20,137 bases of DNA from an uncultured Dialister sp. (GTDB taxonomy: Bacteria > Bacillota > Negativicutes > Veillonellales > Dialisteraceae), in contig CAKQBK010000050.1 of assembly GCA_934216155.1 (NCBI GenBank), positions 1 to 20,137 on the forward strand, read 5' to 3'. The notes beneath the pieces are model-generated. The model was given only the letters and a program-made list of their open reading frames with translations. It did no database searches and was not told the DNA's origin. Made by a program: the position numbers and the translations under genes. Positions 7,593 to 13,887 of the stretch are shown here, in pieces (positions within the stretch are counted from its first letter, which is position 1; every line of letters starts with the position of its first letter).

Positions 7593-7891
7593 GGTATAGT
7601 TAGCGGTAGGTAGTTAGCAGTAGGCGGTGAACTGTGAACTTTACAATATTTCTTAAACCTTTTCTATGAAATAATGACAACTATCTCATAATGTTGTAAA
7701 ATGATGGTTAGCTTGGAAATAAGTTTGGATAGTAAGGTTATACTTATCGTTCACATCATTGAATTAATGAATGATGTGTTATAAGGTGATTGGTAGACTG
7801 ATGACTAGTGACTGGGGAAGTATCCCTTTTTCTAGTCACGAGTCACCAGTCACGAGCTACTCATTTTCAGTATAAAGAAAAGAGGAAATCT
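7593..7891. other. Intergenic region between upp and the secreted protein gene
   Basis: Bases 7605-7640 are degenerate family 2-like text (AGTTAGCGGTAGGTAGTTAG). CACATCATT (7752-7760) is the perfect inverse of AATGATGTG (7770-7778) around a nine-base loop, an operator-like or small hairpin structure 114 bases before the secreted protein gene. Bases 7795-7860 form an imperfect hairpin of repeated GTGACTGG/CCAGTCAC text, shared with other gaps. No convincing promoter was found. Confidence 0.5.
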
Positions 7892-9421
7892 ATGAAACAT
7901 AGCAAACTGACAGCCCTGCTCTGCGCTTTGGCTATCACTGGCACTGGCGTATCGTCTGCCTGGGCAGAAGAAGCAGCACCGGCTGAAACTACACAGACTG
8001 CACAGACAGAAACTGTGACCCAAGAAGTGAACTATACCGATGCATTGCTGAAGGGCTTATCCTTGACCCTTCCCGATGTACAGAATGCTGTAGAATCTGG
8101 CACATTCAAGAACTTGTCTCCAGAAGCACCGAAACCGGAAGCACCGGAGCCGGAACCCATTCCGGAACCAGAACCGGAGCCCACACCAGAACCTGAGCCG
8201 GAACCGGAACCCGAGCCAGAACCGACACCGGCACCAGCAGCCAAGTACACCGCTGATCAGGGCACCGCTGCCAATGAACTCACCAGCGATGGTACCTATG
8301 ACGGCATGACATACAGCTCTGAAAAATCCGATGAAAATGCACTCCGTGTTTCCATGGCCTATATTTCTGCCACTGGGGATACATTGACCAAATCCGGCGA
8401 TGCCAGCAGCAACGAAAGCAGCGATCTCTTCGGCCTCAATGCAGCTCTTCTGGTTACCCACGGCGGTCATGCGACCCTGACAGATACAAAAATTTCCACC
8501 TCTGGCTTGGGCGCTACCGGGGCTTACGGCTATAGCAAAGGCACTTATATCAACCTGACCAATGGCACCATTGCTACCACTGGTAACTATGCAGCTGCAG
8601 CCGAAGTATCCGAAAGAGCCATGATGAAGGTGAAAAATACTACCGCCAGCACCGCAGGATACGGCGCACCGGTACTGAAAGTGTCTAAAAATGGGGGTAT
8701 CATCCTCGTGGAAGACAGCCAGTTCACCACTGCAGGACAGAACGCCCATGGCGTGTACACCGCTGGCGATGTGACACTGACAAACAGTACTGTCAATGCA
8801 CAGAATACCAAAGCCGCTGTGATTAAAAACAACAATACCCTGACTTTGGAAAATGCTACCCTGGAAGGCAATGAAACCGGTTCTCTGCCATACAACATTG
8901 TGATGTACTCTGATGCGGATGCCATTGGTACCATGGGAACCCAGCAGTTTGAAGCTAAAGGATCCCATCTGATTTCCCATAAAGGCGGCATGTTCTACGT
9001 GACTGGCACACGGGGAAAGATTACCCTGGAAAATACCACCCTGGAACAGGACAAAACACAGCCGATTTTGACCATTGTAGGAAATAATGGCACCTTTGGT
9101 TGGGGCGAACCAGGCAGCAATGGCGGCCATGTCGAAATGATTCTGGGCAATCAGACACTGGAAGGAAATATTCTGGTAGATTCTATTTCTGATATTAACC
9201 TCAGCATCCGCGATAACTCCACCTGGACAGGGGCTCTCGACATCATTGATAACGCAGAAGGTGGCACCCCTTACAAGACCAATGCGGACATTTTCATCGC
9301 TGAAGGCTCCACCTGGAATCTGACTGCCGATTCCAAAGCCACCAGCGTATTCAACCTGGGCACCATCAACTACAATGGACACACCATTACCTTGGCAGAT
9401 GGAACGGTGATGAAGGAATAA
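7892..9421 (+). CDS. Secreted or surface protein with Pro-Glu linker and beta-helix-like repeats
   Basis: A 509-residue exported protein. The frame is open from 7808, but the ATG at 7892 follows AGAGGAAA and begins a clean signal peptide (MKHSKLTALLCALAITG, cleavage predicted after AWA at 25). A low-complexity linker of alternating Pro and Glu with some Thr (about 79-113) leads to a Thr/Asn/Gly-rich region (about 115-509). Its short turns such as GHATLTDTKIS, GDVTLTNSTVN, NTLTLENATLE and GKITLENTTLE look like rungs of a right-handed beta-helix, as in adhesin passengers and pectate-lyase-like folds. No autotransporter barrel, LPXTG, S-layer domain or membrane anchor is visible, so how it is held is unclear. 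It may be a secreted adhesin or a passenger without its translocator. The gene stands alone with its own terminator. Confidence 0.82.
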   Translation: MKHSKLTALLCALAITGTGVSSAWAEEAAPAETTQTAQTETVTQEVNYTDALLKGLSLTLPDVQNAVESGTFKNLSPEAPKPEAPEPEPIPEPEPEPTPEPEPEPEPEPEPTPAPAAKYTADQGTAANELTSDGTYDGMTYSSEKSDENALRVSMAYISATGDTLTKSGDASSNESSDLFGLNAALLVTHGGHATLTDTKISTSGLGATGAYGYSKGTYINLTNGTIATTGNYAAAAEVSERAMMKVKNTTASTAGYGAPVLKVSKNGGIILVEDSQFTTAGQNAHGVYTAGDVTLTNSTVNAQNTKAAVIKNNNTLTLENATLEGNETGSLPYNIVMYSDADAIGTMGTQQFEAKGSHLISHKGGMFYVTGTRGKITLENTTLEQDKTQPILTIVGNNGTFGWGEPGSNGGHVEMILGNQTLEGNILVDSISDINLSIRDNSTWTGALDIIDNAEGGTPYKTNADIFIAEGSTWNLTADSKATSVFNLGTINYNGHTITLADGTVMKE

Positions 9422-9432
9422 CATCTATGATG

Positions 9433-9470
9433 AAGAGCTGTGAGAGACTTTTTTCTCATAGCTCTTTTTT
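9433..9470 (+). terminator. Rho-independent terminator of the secreted protein gene
   Basis: A 13-base stem (9433-9445 with 9454-9466, one G-T wobble) has an 8-base loop and is followed by a run of T, twelve bases after the stop codon. Confidence 0.9.
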
Positions 9471-9822
9471 AGTTAGAAGTGAGAAGTGAGAAATGAGAAA
9501 TTGTGGTGGCGGCGCATCAAATCTGGAAGCGCCGCAAAATATACAAAGGTTATTATTCTACTCATTTCCACCTTCTAATATGTAAATTTTGCCGCATAAG
9601 ACAAGCTTAAAAAGGGTTACACAAGGTTATGAAACTTACGATAAGCACATAACCTTATATAACCCGTTTTAACCTTGTGCTAAGCGATACAAAACAACTT
9701 GTTAGAACATCGAAATCCTAGAGTATAACCTGCCTGAAGGGCTAACCTAAAACAGGAATTTGGGGCGCTTTATGAATTGTGCGCCCCTTCCACCATTTCT
9801 AACTTCTAACTTCTAACTATCC
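9471..9822. repeat. Family 2 element (copy 2b), interrupted by a family 1 element
   Basis: The left part (AGTTAGAAGTGAGAAGTGAG, then the hairpin GGCGGCGC...GCGCCGC, to 9537) and the right part (GGGGCGCTT...GTGCGCCCC, then TTCTAACTTCTAACTTCTAACT, 9757-9818) are the two ends of a family 2 element. Between them lies copy C of family 1. Family 1 therefore appears to have inserted into family 2. Confidence 0.82.
9544..9735. repeat. Family 1 MITE-like element (copy C), nested and decayed
   Basis: Left end CAAAGGTTATTATTCTAC (9544-9561) is intact. The right end is decayed (TATAACCTGCC near 9724-9734). The inner inverted repeats of GGTTAT iterons are recognisable at 9612-9630 and 9648-9677. It lies wholly inside the family 2 element 9471-9822. 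Confidence 0.78.
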
Positions 9823-9824
9823 TC

Positions 9825-9854
9825 TTGACGTCCCTATTTAAACCATGCTATATT
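9825..9854 (+). promoter_or_regulatory. Promoter of the T-box/metQ transcript
   Basis: TTGACG (9825-9830) and TATATT (9849-9854) are separated by 18 bases, with TG two bases before the -10. It begins directly after the right end of the family 2 element and lies about 17 bases before the first T-box bases. Confidence 0.75.
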
Positions 9855-9870
9855 ACTTCTAACTACAAAA

Positions 9871-10119
9871 TGGCAGTGAAGAGAAGAGTATGCCTGTGGA
9901 TAAAGTAAAGAGAGCTTCTATTAGGTGAAAGGAAGTATTTGGAAATAGGCAGAACATGGCCTCTGAGCCTGCTGGGCTGAATGATTAGGTCCACCGGGAA
10001 TTCCCGTTACAGAAGAGAAGTTTCATACTTCATAAGGCTTTCTCTGGCGACAGAAAAGCAAAATAGGGTGGTACCACGATTACGAATCCATCGTCCCTTA
10101 CGGATGGTGGATTTTTTGT
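9871..10119 (+). promoter_or_regulatory. T-box riboswitch, methionine specifier
   Basis: The T-box proper AGGGTGGTACCACG (10065-10078) matches the antiterminator consensus, with TGGT facing a tRNA ending in ACCA. Stem I is visible: AGTA (9887-9890), the helix TGCCT (9891-9895) with AGGCA (9947-9951), and then the specifier strand GAACATGG with ATG at 9956-9958. An ATG specifier, a TGGT bulge that fits the A discriminator of tRNA-Met, and metQ as the next gene all agree on uncharged tRNA-Met as the ligand. When that tRNA binds, transcription should read through the terminator at 10086-10117. Confidence 0.93.
10086..10117 (+). terminator. Regulated terminator of the T-box leader
   Basis: An 11-base stem (10086-10096 with 10102-10112, two G-T wobbles), a five-base loop and six T residues. 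It lies just 3' of the T-box sequence, as expected for the terminator competing with the antiterminator. Confidence 0.9.
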
Positions 10120-10162
10120 TTCTTGACGCTTACCAAACATGTTGAGGTAAACGATAAGAGAA

Positions 10163-10479
10163 GAGTGAGGAATTAGGAATGAGGAGTTAGGAGTGGTGGA
10201 AGGGGCGCACAATTCATAAAGCGCCCCAATACCCCTTTTTAGGGATTAGAGATTAGGCCCTAGGGATTAGGAAATTTGCAATGCTTCCTGTTATGTCATA
10301 GCTATTAGCTTTTAGCTGTTAGCTACTAGCCGGCTAGAAGCCAGAAGCTAATAGCTAGCTGCTGTGACACTAGCGAATTTTAGGATTTCCCAATCCCTAG
10401 CTATTTTACAATATTTTGCGGCGCTTTATAAGTTGTGCCCCACCACCACTCCTCACTCCTAATTCCTCACTACTCACTG
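10163..10479. repeat. Family 2 intergenic element (copy 2c)
   Basis: A 317-base element with ends GAGTGAGGAATTAGGAATGA and TCACTCCTAATTCCTCACTA, a GGGGCGC...GCGCCCC hairpin on the left, and a GCGGCGC-led segment on the right. The core is an inverted array of TAGCT/AGCTA words centred on CTAGCCGGCTAG (10327-10338), ending with TGTGACACTAGCGA (10363-10376). It is almost identical to 16467-16797. It lies between the T-box terminator and metQ, inside the presumed leader transcript. Confidence 0.9.
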
Positions 10480-10501
10480 CATTAAAAAGGAGAGCATAGG
10501 T

Positions 10502-11335
10502 ATGAATCTGAAGAAAACAATCATCGCATCGGTAGCAGCTCTGGCAGCTGTTGGTTTCCTGGCTGGTTGCGGCGGCGATCAGAAAGCAGCTCCGGCAAAG
10601 AGTGCTTCTGCTGACAAAGCAGTTACCATTAAAGTAGGCGTATCTCCTGTACCGCATGGAGAAATCCTTGGCGCTGTCAAAGACCAGCTAGCCAAAGAAG
10701 GCGTCAATGTAGAACTGGTAGAATTCACCGACTACGTACAGCCGAATCTGGCACTGAATGATAAGAGTCTGGATGCCAACTATTTCCAGCATAAACCATA
10801 CCTGGATGAATTCTGCAAATCCAGAGGTCTGAAACTGAAATCCATCGGCACCGTCCATCTGGAACCAATGGCTGTATACTCCAACAAGATCAAAGCCTTG
10901 AAGGACCTCAAAGATGGTGCTCATGTAGCCATTCCGAATGACCCGACCAATGGCGGCCGTGCTCTTCTGGTACTGCAGTCCGCTGGCCTGATCAAACTGA
11001 AAGAAGGCGCACCGATCACCGCTACCCCGCAGGACATTGCTGAAAATCCGAAAAACTTGGTATTCTCCGAACTGGAAGCACCACAGCTGCCACGTTCCAT
11101 GGAAGATGCTGATATTTCTGTCATCAACATGAACTTCGCCCTGGAAGCCAAACTGGATCCAAAGAGCGCCATCTACACCGAAAGCTCCGATTCTCCATAT
11201 GCGAATATCGTAGCTGTTAGAGAAGGCGATGAAAACCGTCCGGAACTGCAGAAACTGATGAAAGCCCTGCAGAGCGCAGAATCCAAAGCATTTATTGAAA
11301 AGAAATATGGTGGCGCTATTAAGGCTACATTCTAA
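10502..11335 (+). CDS. metQ: Methionine ABC transporter substrate-binding lipoprotein
   Basis: A 277-residue NlpA/MetQ-family lipoprotein. The N-terminal signal ends in the lipobox FLAGC with Cys23, so the mature protein is lipid-anchored outside the cytoplasmic membrane. Family motifs follow: KVGVSPVPHGEIL (about 44-56), NLALNDKSLDANYFQHKPYLD (85-105), AIPNDPTNGGRALLLLQ-like (about 143-160) and a C-terminal YGGAIKATF. Its role is to bind methionine and pass it to the MetN/MetI transporter. GGAG lies eight to eleven bases before the ATG. No metN or metI follows; the next genes are tRNAs, so it is an orphan binding protein here. The Met-specific T-box upstream supports methionine over other NlpA ligands, although this family also includes proteins for other amino acids. 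Confidence 0.92.
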   Translation: MNLKKTIIASVAALAAVGFLAGCGGDQKAAPAKSASADKAVTIKVGVSPVPHGEILGAVKDQLAKEGVNVELVEFTDYVQPNLALNDKSLDANYFQHKPYLDEFCKSRGLKLKSIGTVHLEPMAVYSNKIKALKDLKDGAHVAIPNDPTNGGRALLVLQSAGLIKLKEGAPITATPQDIAENPKNLVFSELEAPQLPRSMEDADISVINMNFALEAKLDPKSAIYTESSDSPYANIVAVREGDENRPELQKLMKALQSAESKAFIEKKYGGAIKATF

Positions 11336-11379
11336 TATGTTGGATGTAGGCTGTGAGTCATGTCCTATTCATTGAAATC

Positions 11380-11552
11380 GAAAAAAGGTTATTTATTCTA
11401 CGCAGTTTTGTAGATTGAATAAAGCAAAATACACCGCTACCAGCAAGGTTATAAAAGGTTATACCATATATTATGCATAACCCTTTATAACCTTGTAGGT
11501 AGCGGTATTTTTTTATTGCCACAGAGGGAACTGTCTCAATAATAACCTTTTC
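11380..11552. repeat. Family 1 MITE-like element (copy D), probable metQ terminator
   Basis: Ends AAAAAAGGTTATTTATTCTAC (left) and AATAATAACCTTTTC (right). The inner stem ACCGCTACC...GGTAGCGGT (11433-11506) encloses paired AAGGTTAT iterons ten bases apart and is followed by eight T residues (11507-11514). That makes it a good rho-independent terminator for metQ, 100 bases after its stop codon. Confidence 0.9.
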
Positions 11553-11673
11553 ACCAGTTGACCAGAATGGCAATAGTTGCTGATGGAATTAGCAAAGTAA
11601 TAACCTATTATCGCAAAGATACGAATGATTTAGACCCAAAGATGGATTTTTGAAAAATATTTCAAAAAAGTAC

Positions 11674-11702
11674 TTGCAAAAAGTGACGAGGTAGTATATA
11701 AT
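11674..11702 (+). promoter_or_regulatory. tRNA operon promoter P1
   Basis: TTGCAA (11674-11679) and TATAAT (11697-11702) are 17 bases apart. It is the first of three consecutive promoters before the tRNA cluster. Confidence 0.8.
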
Positions 11703-11767
11703 CATTCTCGTCGCACGGCGAGTGAAGACACGAAATAAAAACTTCTTGATTGAATGAAAATTTCCTG

Positions 11768-11796
11768 TTGACACAAACGAAACGGTATGATACAAT
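11768..11796 (+). promoter_or_regulatory. tRNA operon promoter P2
   Basis: TTGACA (11768-11773) and TACAAT (11791-11796) are 17 bases apart, with TGA before the -10. The bases after P1 and P2 share ATCATTC and TCGTCG, as if one promoter unit had been duplicated. Confidence 0.85.
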
Positions 11797-11853
11797 ATCA
11801 TTCGTCGCTGATACGTCAAGTTCTTCAAAACTGATTGAGTTCAAAATTGAAAC

Positions 11854-11881
11854 TTGACAAATGACAAAACTGTGATATAAT
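11854..11881 (+). promoter_or_regulatory. tRNA operon promoter P3
   Basis: TTGACA (11854-11859) and TATAAT (11876-11881) are 16 bases apart, with TGA before the -10. It lies about 20 bases before tRNA-Gly and is the strongest match of the three. Confidence 0.88.
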
Positions 11882-11901
11882 AATATCGCTGTTAAGCAAA
11901 T

Positions 11902-11976
11902 GCGGAAGTAGCTCAGTGGTAGAGCACAACCTTGCCAAGGTTGGGGTCGCGGGTTCGAGTCCCGTTTTCCGCTCCA
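11902..11976 (+). tRNA. tRNA-Gly (anticodon GCC)
   Basis: 75 bases. Acceptor GCGGAAG pairs with TTTCCGC; the anticodon loop is TTGCCAA; the T loop has GGTTCGAGTCC; CCA is encoded. First gene of the cluster. Confidence 0.97.
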
Positions 11977-12009
11977 TTGTTAGTTACATCGCAAGATGTT
12001 TCTATAGAT

Positions 12010-12085
12010 TCCTGAATAGCTCAGCCGGTAGAGCGCGTGACTGTTAATCACGATGTCGTAGGTTCGAACCCTACTTCAGGAGCCA
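12010..12085 (+). tRNA. tRNA-Asn (anticodon GTT)
   Basis: 76 bases. Acceptor TCCTGAA with TTCAGGA, anticodon loop CTGTTAA, T arm GGTTCGAACCC, encoded CCA. Confidence 0.97.
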
Positions 12086-12087
12086 AT

Positions 12088-12162
12088 AGGGGTATCGCCA
12101 AGCGGTAAGGCAACGGACTCTGACTCCGTCATGCGTAGGTTCGAATCCTACTACCCCTGCCA
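12088..12162 (+). tRNA. tRNA-Gln (anticodon CTG)
   Basis: 75 bases. Acceptor AGGGGTA with TACCCCT, anticodon stem ACGGA/TCCGT around loop CTCTGAC, so the anticodon is CTG, which reads only CAG. A TTG isoacceptor must lie elsewhere. CCA encoded. Confidence 0.93.
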
Positions 12163-12166
12163 AAAT

Positions 12167-12242
12167 GATCCACTAGCTCAGTCGGTAGAGCACTTGACTT
12201 TTAATCAAGGTGTCCCGCGTTCGAGTCGCGGGTGGATCACCA
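12167..12242 (+). tRNA. tRNA-Lys (anticodon TTT)
   Basis: 76 bases. Acceptor GATCCAC with GTGGATC, anticodon loop CTTTTAA, encoded CCA. Confidence 0.97.
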
Positions 12243-12247
12243 TATTT

Positions 12248-12322
12248 GGCCTGTTCGTCAAGTGGTTAAGACACCGCCCTTTCACGGCGGGTTCGCGAGT
12301 TCGAATCTCGCACAGGTCACCA
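12248..12322 (+). tRNA. tRNA-Glu (anticodon TTC)
   Basis: 75 bases. Acceptor GGCCTGT with ACAGGTC, anticodon stem CCGCC/GGCGG around CTTTCAC, encoded CCA. Confidence 0.97.
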
Positions 12323-12326
12323 ATGT

Positions 12327-12402
12327 GGGCGATTAGCTCAGCTGGGAGAGCGTCTGCCTTACAAGCAGAATGTCAGCAGTTCGATCCTGTTATCGCCCAC
12401 CA
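12327..12402 (+). tRNA. tRNA-Val (anticodon TAC)
   Basis: 76 bases. Acceptor GGGCGAT with ATCGCCC, anticodon loop CTTACAA, encoded CCA. Confidence 0.97.
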
Positions 12403-12407
12403 CAAAT

Positions 12408-12484
12408 GGCCCGGTGGTGTAGTGGTCTAACATGCCGCCCTGTCACGGCGGAGATCGTCAGTTCAAATCTGATCCGGGTCGCCA
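12408..12484 (+). tRNA. tRNA-Asp (anticodon GTC)
   Basis: 77 bases. Acceptor GGCCCGG with CCGGGTC, anticodon loop CTGTCAC, encoded CCA. Confidence 0.97.
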
Positions 12485-12493
12485 TTTTATTTT

Positions 12494-12569
12494 GCCTCGG
12501 TAGCTCAGTTGGTAGAGCAAAGGACTGAAAATCCTTGTGTCAACGGTTCGATTCCGTTCTGAGGCACCA
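12494..12569 (+). tRNA. tRNA-Phe (anticodon GAA)
   Basis: 76 bases. Acceptor GCCTCGG with CTGAGGC, anticodon loop CTGAAAA, encoded CCA. Confidence 0.97.
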
Positions 12570-12576
12570 CATCTTT

Positions 12577-12662
12577 GCGGCTGTGGCGGAATGGCAGACG
12601 CGCTACTTTGAGGGGGTAGTGATCTTTCGATCGTGTGAGTTCAAGTCTCACCAGCCGCACCA
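12577..12662 (+). tRNA. tRNA-Leu (anticodon GAG)
   Basis: 86 bases with the long variable arm of class II tRNAs (GATCTTTCGATC). Acceptor GCGGCTG with CAGCCGC; anticodon loop TTGAGGG gives GAG. CCA encoded. Confidence 0.94.
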
Positions 12663-12697
12663 CTAATTCCTAATTCCCTCGTGTTTTAACTAAATAT

Positions 12698-12782
12698 GCG
12701 GTTGTGGCGGAACCGGCAGACGCGCTATCTTCAGGCGGTAGTGGAGTAATCCGTGAGAGTTCAAATCTCTCCAACCGCACCA
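12698..12782 (+). tRNA. tRNA-Leu (anticodon CAG)
   Basis: 85 bases, class II with a long variable arm. Acceptor GCGGTTG with CAACCGC; anticodon loop TTCAGGC gives CAG. Last gene of the cluster; CCA encoded. It is similar to the preceding tRNA-Leu, suggesting local duplication and divergence. Confidence 0.94.
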
Positions 12783-12786
12783 GTTC

Positions 12787-12818
12787 AAAAATCTCATCCA
12801 ATCGGGTGAGATTTTTTT
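12787..12818 (+). terminator. Terminator of the tRNA operon
   Basis: AAAATCTCATCC pairs with GGGTGAGATTTT (one G-T wobble) around a four-base loop and runs into seven T residues, five bases after the last tRNA. Confidence 0.92.
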
Positions 12819-12864
12819 ATTGCTCTTTTTTAGAGTAATTGGAAATAGCGCAATATAATAGCTT

Positions 12865-12893
12865 GGTGACTGGTGACTGGTGACTGGTGACTG
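12865..12893. repeat. 7-bp tandem repeat, unit TGACTGG
   Basis: Four head-to-tail copies of TGACTGG-type text follow GCT and run into GATAGCTAGG. The same words occur scattered at 84-107, 7790-7860, 18363-18375 and 19583-19612. Confidence 0.85.
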
Positions 12894-12935
12894 ATAGCTA
12901 GGTTCTGGGGATTAGTGCTCTGTGGCGGGATTTGT

Positions 12936-12993
12936 ACTAGCGGTTACCCTCTTTCGCTGAAAGGGGGCAGGGGGGATAGCTCGCACTAGCGGT
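12936..12993. repeat. Family 3 polypurine element between 9-bp direct repeats
   Basis: ACTAGCGGT (12936-12944) is repeated exactly at 12985-12993. Between them lie ACCCTCTTTCGCTGAAAGGG and the polypurine tract GGGGGCAGGGGGGATAG. Similar elements lie at 13372-13427, 13504-13553 (inverted) and 18485-18520. The direct repeats could be a target duplication or part of the element. Confidence 0.75.
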
Positions 12994-13055
12994 ATGAATG
13001 AAATAAGACACATAGCGATGTAGGCGTTCTGCTATAGCGGTGATAGCAAAGGATT

Positions 13056-13091
13056 CTGAAGGTTCTAAGGGTACTAAGGGTTCTTGAGGTC
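13056..13091. repeat. Degenerate 9-bp tandem repeat (CTAAGGGTT type)
   Basis: Four 9-base units, CTGAAGGTT, CTAAGGGTA, CTAAGGGTT and CTTGAGGTC, form the reverse orientation of the AACCCTTAG array at 1-76. Confidence 0.75.
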
Positions 13092-13127
13092 CGTCAAAGG
13101 TGCCATTTGATGCTAGCGTAATCATAG

Positions 13128-13326
13128 TATCGTCATTTCGACCGATGGGATTTGTGCTAAATATCAAAAAAGATGCAAGCGACCATGTTGGACAAAAGTG
13201 GAGAAATCTTGTGACACTAGCGAGATTATCGAGAGAGTCACAAGATTTCTCCACTTCTGTCCAACATGGTCCTAAACCACCCGATAGTATCATCAAGCAC
13301 AAATCCCATCGGTCGAAATGACGGTA
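13128..13326. repeat. 199-base near-perfect palindromic element (family 4)
   Basis: Outer arms 13128-13158 and 13296-13326 are 31 bases each with one mismatch. Inner arms 13181-13215 and 13237-13271 are 35 bases each with one mismatch. The inner loop contains ACTAGCGAGATTATC. The strand could fold into a very long hairpin with an internal bulge. The word TGTGACACTAGCGA (13210-13223) is shared with family 2 elements. Confidence 0.92.
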
Positions 13327-13371
13327 TTTTTTGCCATTTTCTTAACTTAATAACATGATGCAGAATCATTT

Positions 13372-13427
13372 CTAGCGGATACCCTCTTCCTCTGGAAGGG
13401 GGGCAGGGGGGATAGCTCGCACTAGCG
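13372..13427. repeat. Family 3 polypurine element (second copy)
   Basis: It carries TACCCTCTTCCTCTGGAAGG, then GGGGGCAGGGGGGATAGCTC, and is flanked by CTAGCG on both sides (13372-13377 and 13422-13427). Confidence 0.75.
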
Positions 13428-13503
13428 AAATGCATTGAGATGATATATATTACGTTGTGGGCGTTCTGTGAAATCGGCTAGTCGGGAGCTCTTCTTCGTT
13501 GGC

Positions 13504-13553
13504 CTATCCCCGGCTCGCAAGCGAGCCTGCCCCTTCCTGAGGAAGGGTCTCTT
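13504..13553. repeat. Family 3 related element, inverted, with two hairpins
   Basis: It reads CTATCCCC, then the hairpin GGCTCGCAAGCGAGCC (13512-13527), then CCCTTCCTGAGGAAGGG (13531-13547). It is the reverse-orientation relative of the polypurine elements. Confidence 0.7.
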
Positions 13554-13717
13554 ATATCGTTATGATGGGATGGCTAGAAGAACATGGAAGTGAAACGTGT
13601 ATGTAAAGGTTCTGTAGCGATGGCTTGGCTGTTGGAACATGGAGATGGAATGGGTATGTGAGGTTCTGTAGTGGTAGCATAGATAGTGCAACATATCAAG
13701 GTATCGACTATCAAAAG

Positions 13718-13801
13718 GTTCTGGCTCTGCGAAAATCGATAGATTTTCAATGGAGCCAGAACCCTGAGAACCCTGAGAACCCTGAGAACCCTGAGAACCC
13801 T
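13718..13801. repeat. Hairpin joined to a 9-bp AACCCTGAG tandem array
   Basis: GGTTCTGGCTC (13718-13728) is the inverse of GAGCCAGAACC (13753-13763), with an inner pair GAAAATC/GATTTTC. The right arm runs directly into AACCCTGAG repeated four times plus six bases (13760-13801). It ends 86 bases before polA. Frames crossing it on either strand are simple repeat translations and are not called. Confidence 0.9.
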
Positions 13802-13887
13802 CTGGCCCCTGTGCGGAAATGCATATATATATGATATAATAAAAGACAACTTTTTCGATGATGTAAAACTAGGAAGCAGGAGTTCAA

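Noticed and set aside
8057..9424. 455-codon frame antisense to the secreted protein
   Set aside because: Arises from the biased codon use of the sense gene, covers its terminator-side end, and lacks a binding site.
10123..10151. Second promoter between the T-box terminator and metQ
   Set aside because: TTGACG is present but no acceptable -10 lies at the right distance.
10030..10212. 60-codon minus frame over the T-box terminator
   Set aside because: It covers the riboswitch and the edge of a repeat element; no start signal.
11589..11844. Two minus-strand frames before the tRNA cluster
   Set aside because: They overlap three clear promoters and have no coding features.
12131..12430. 99-codon frame across the tRNA cluster
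   Set aside because: It translates tRNA genes and has no coding basis.
13574..13849. 91-codon minus frame with VLR repeats
   Set aside because: The repeats are just the 9-bp DNA array read in frame.
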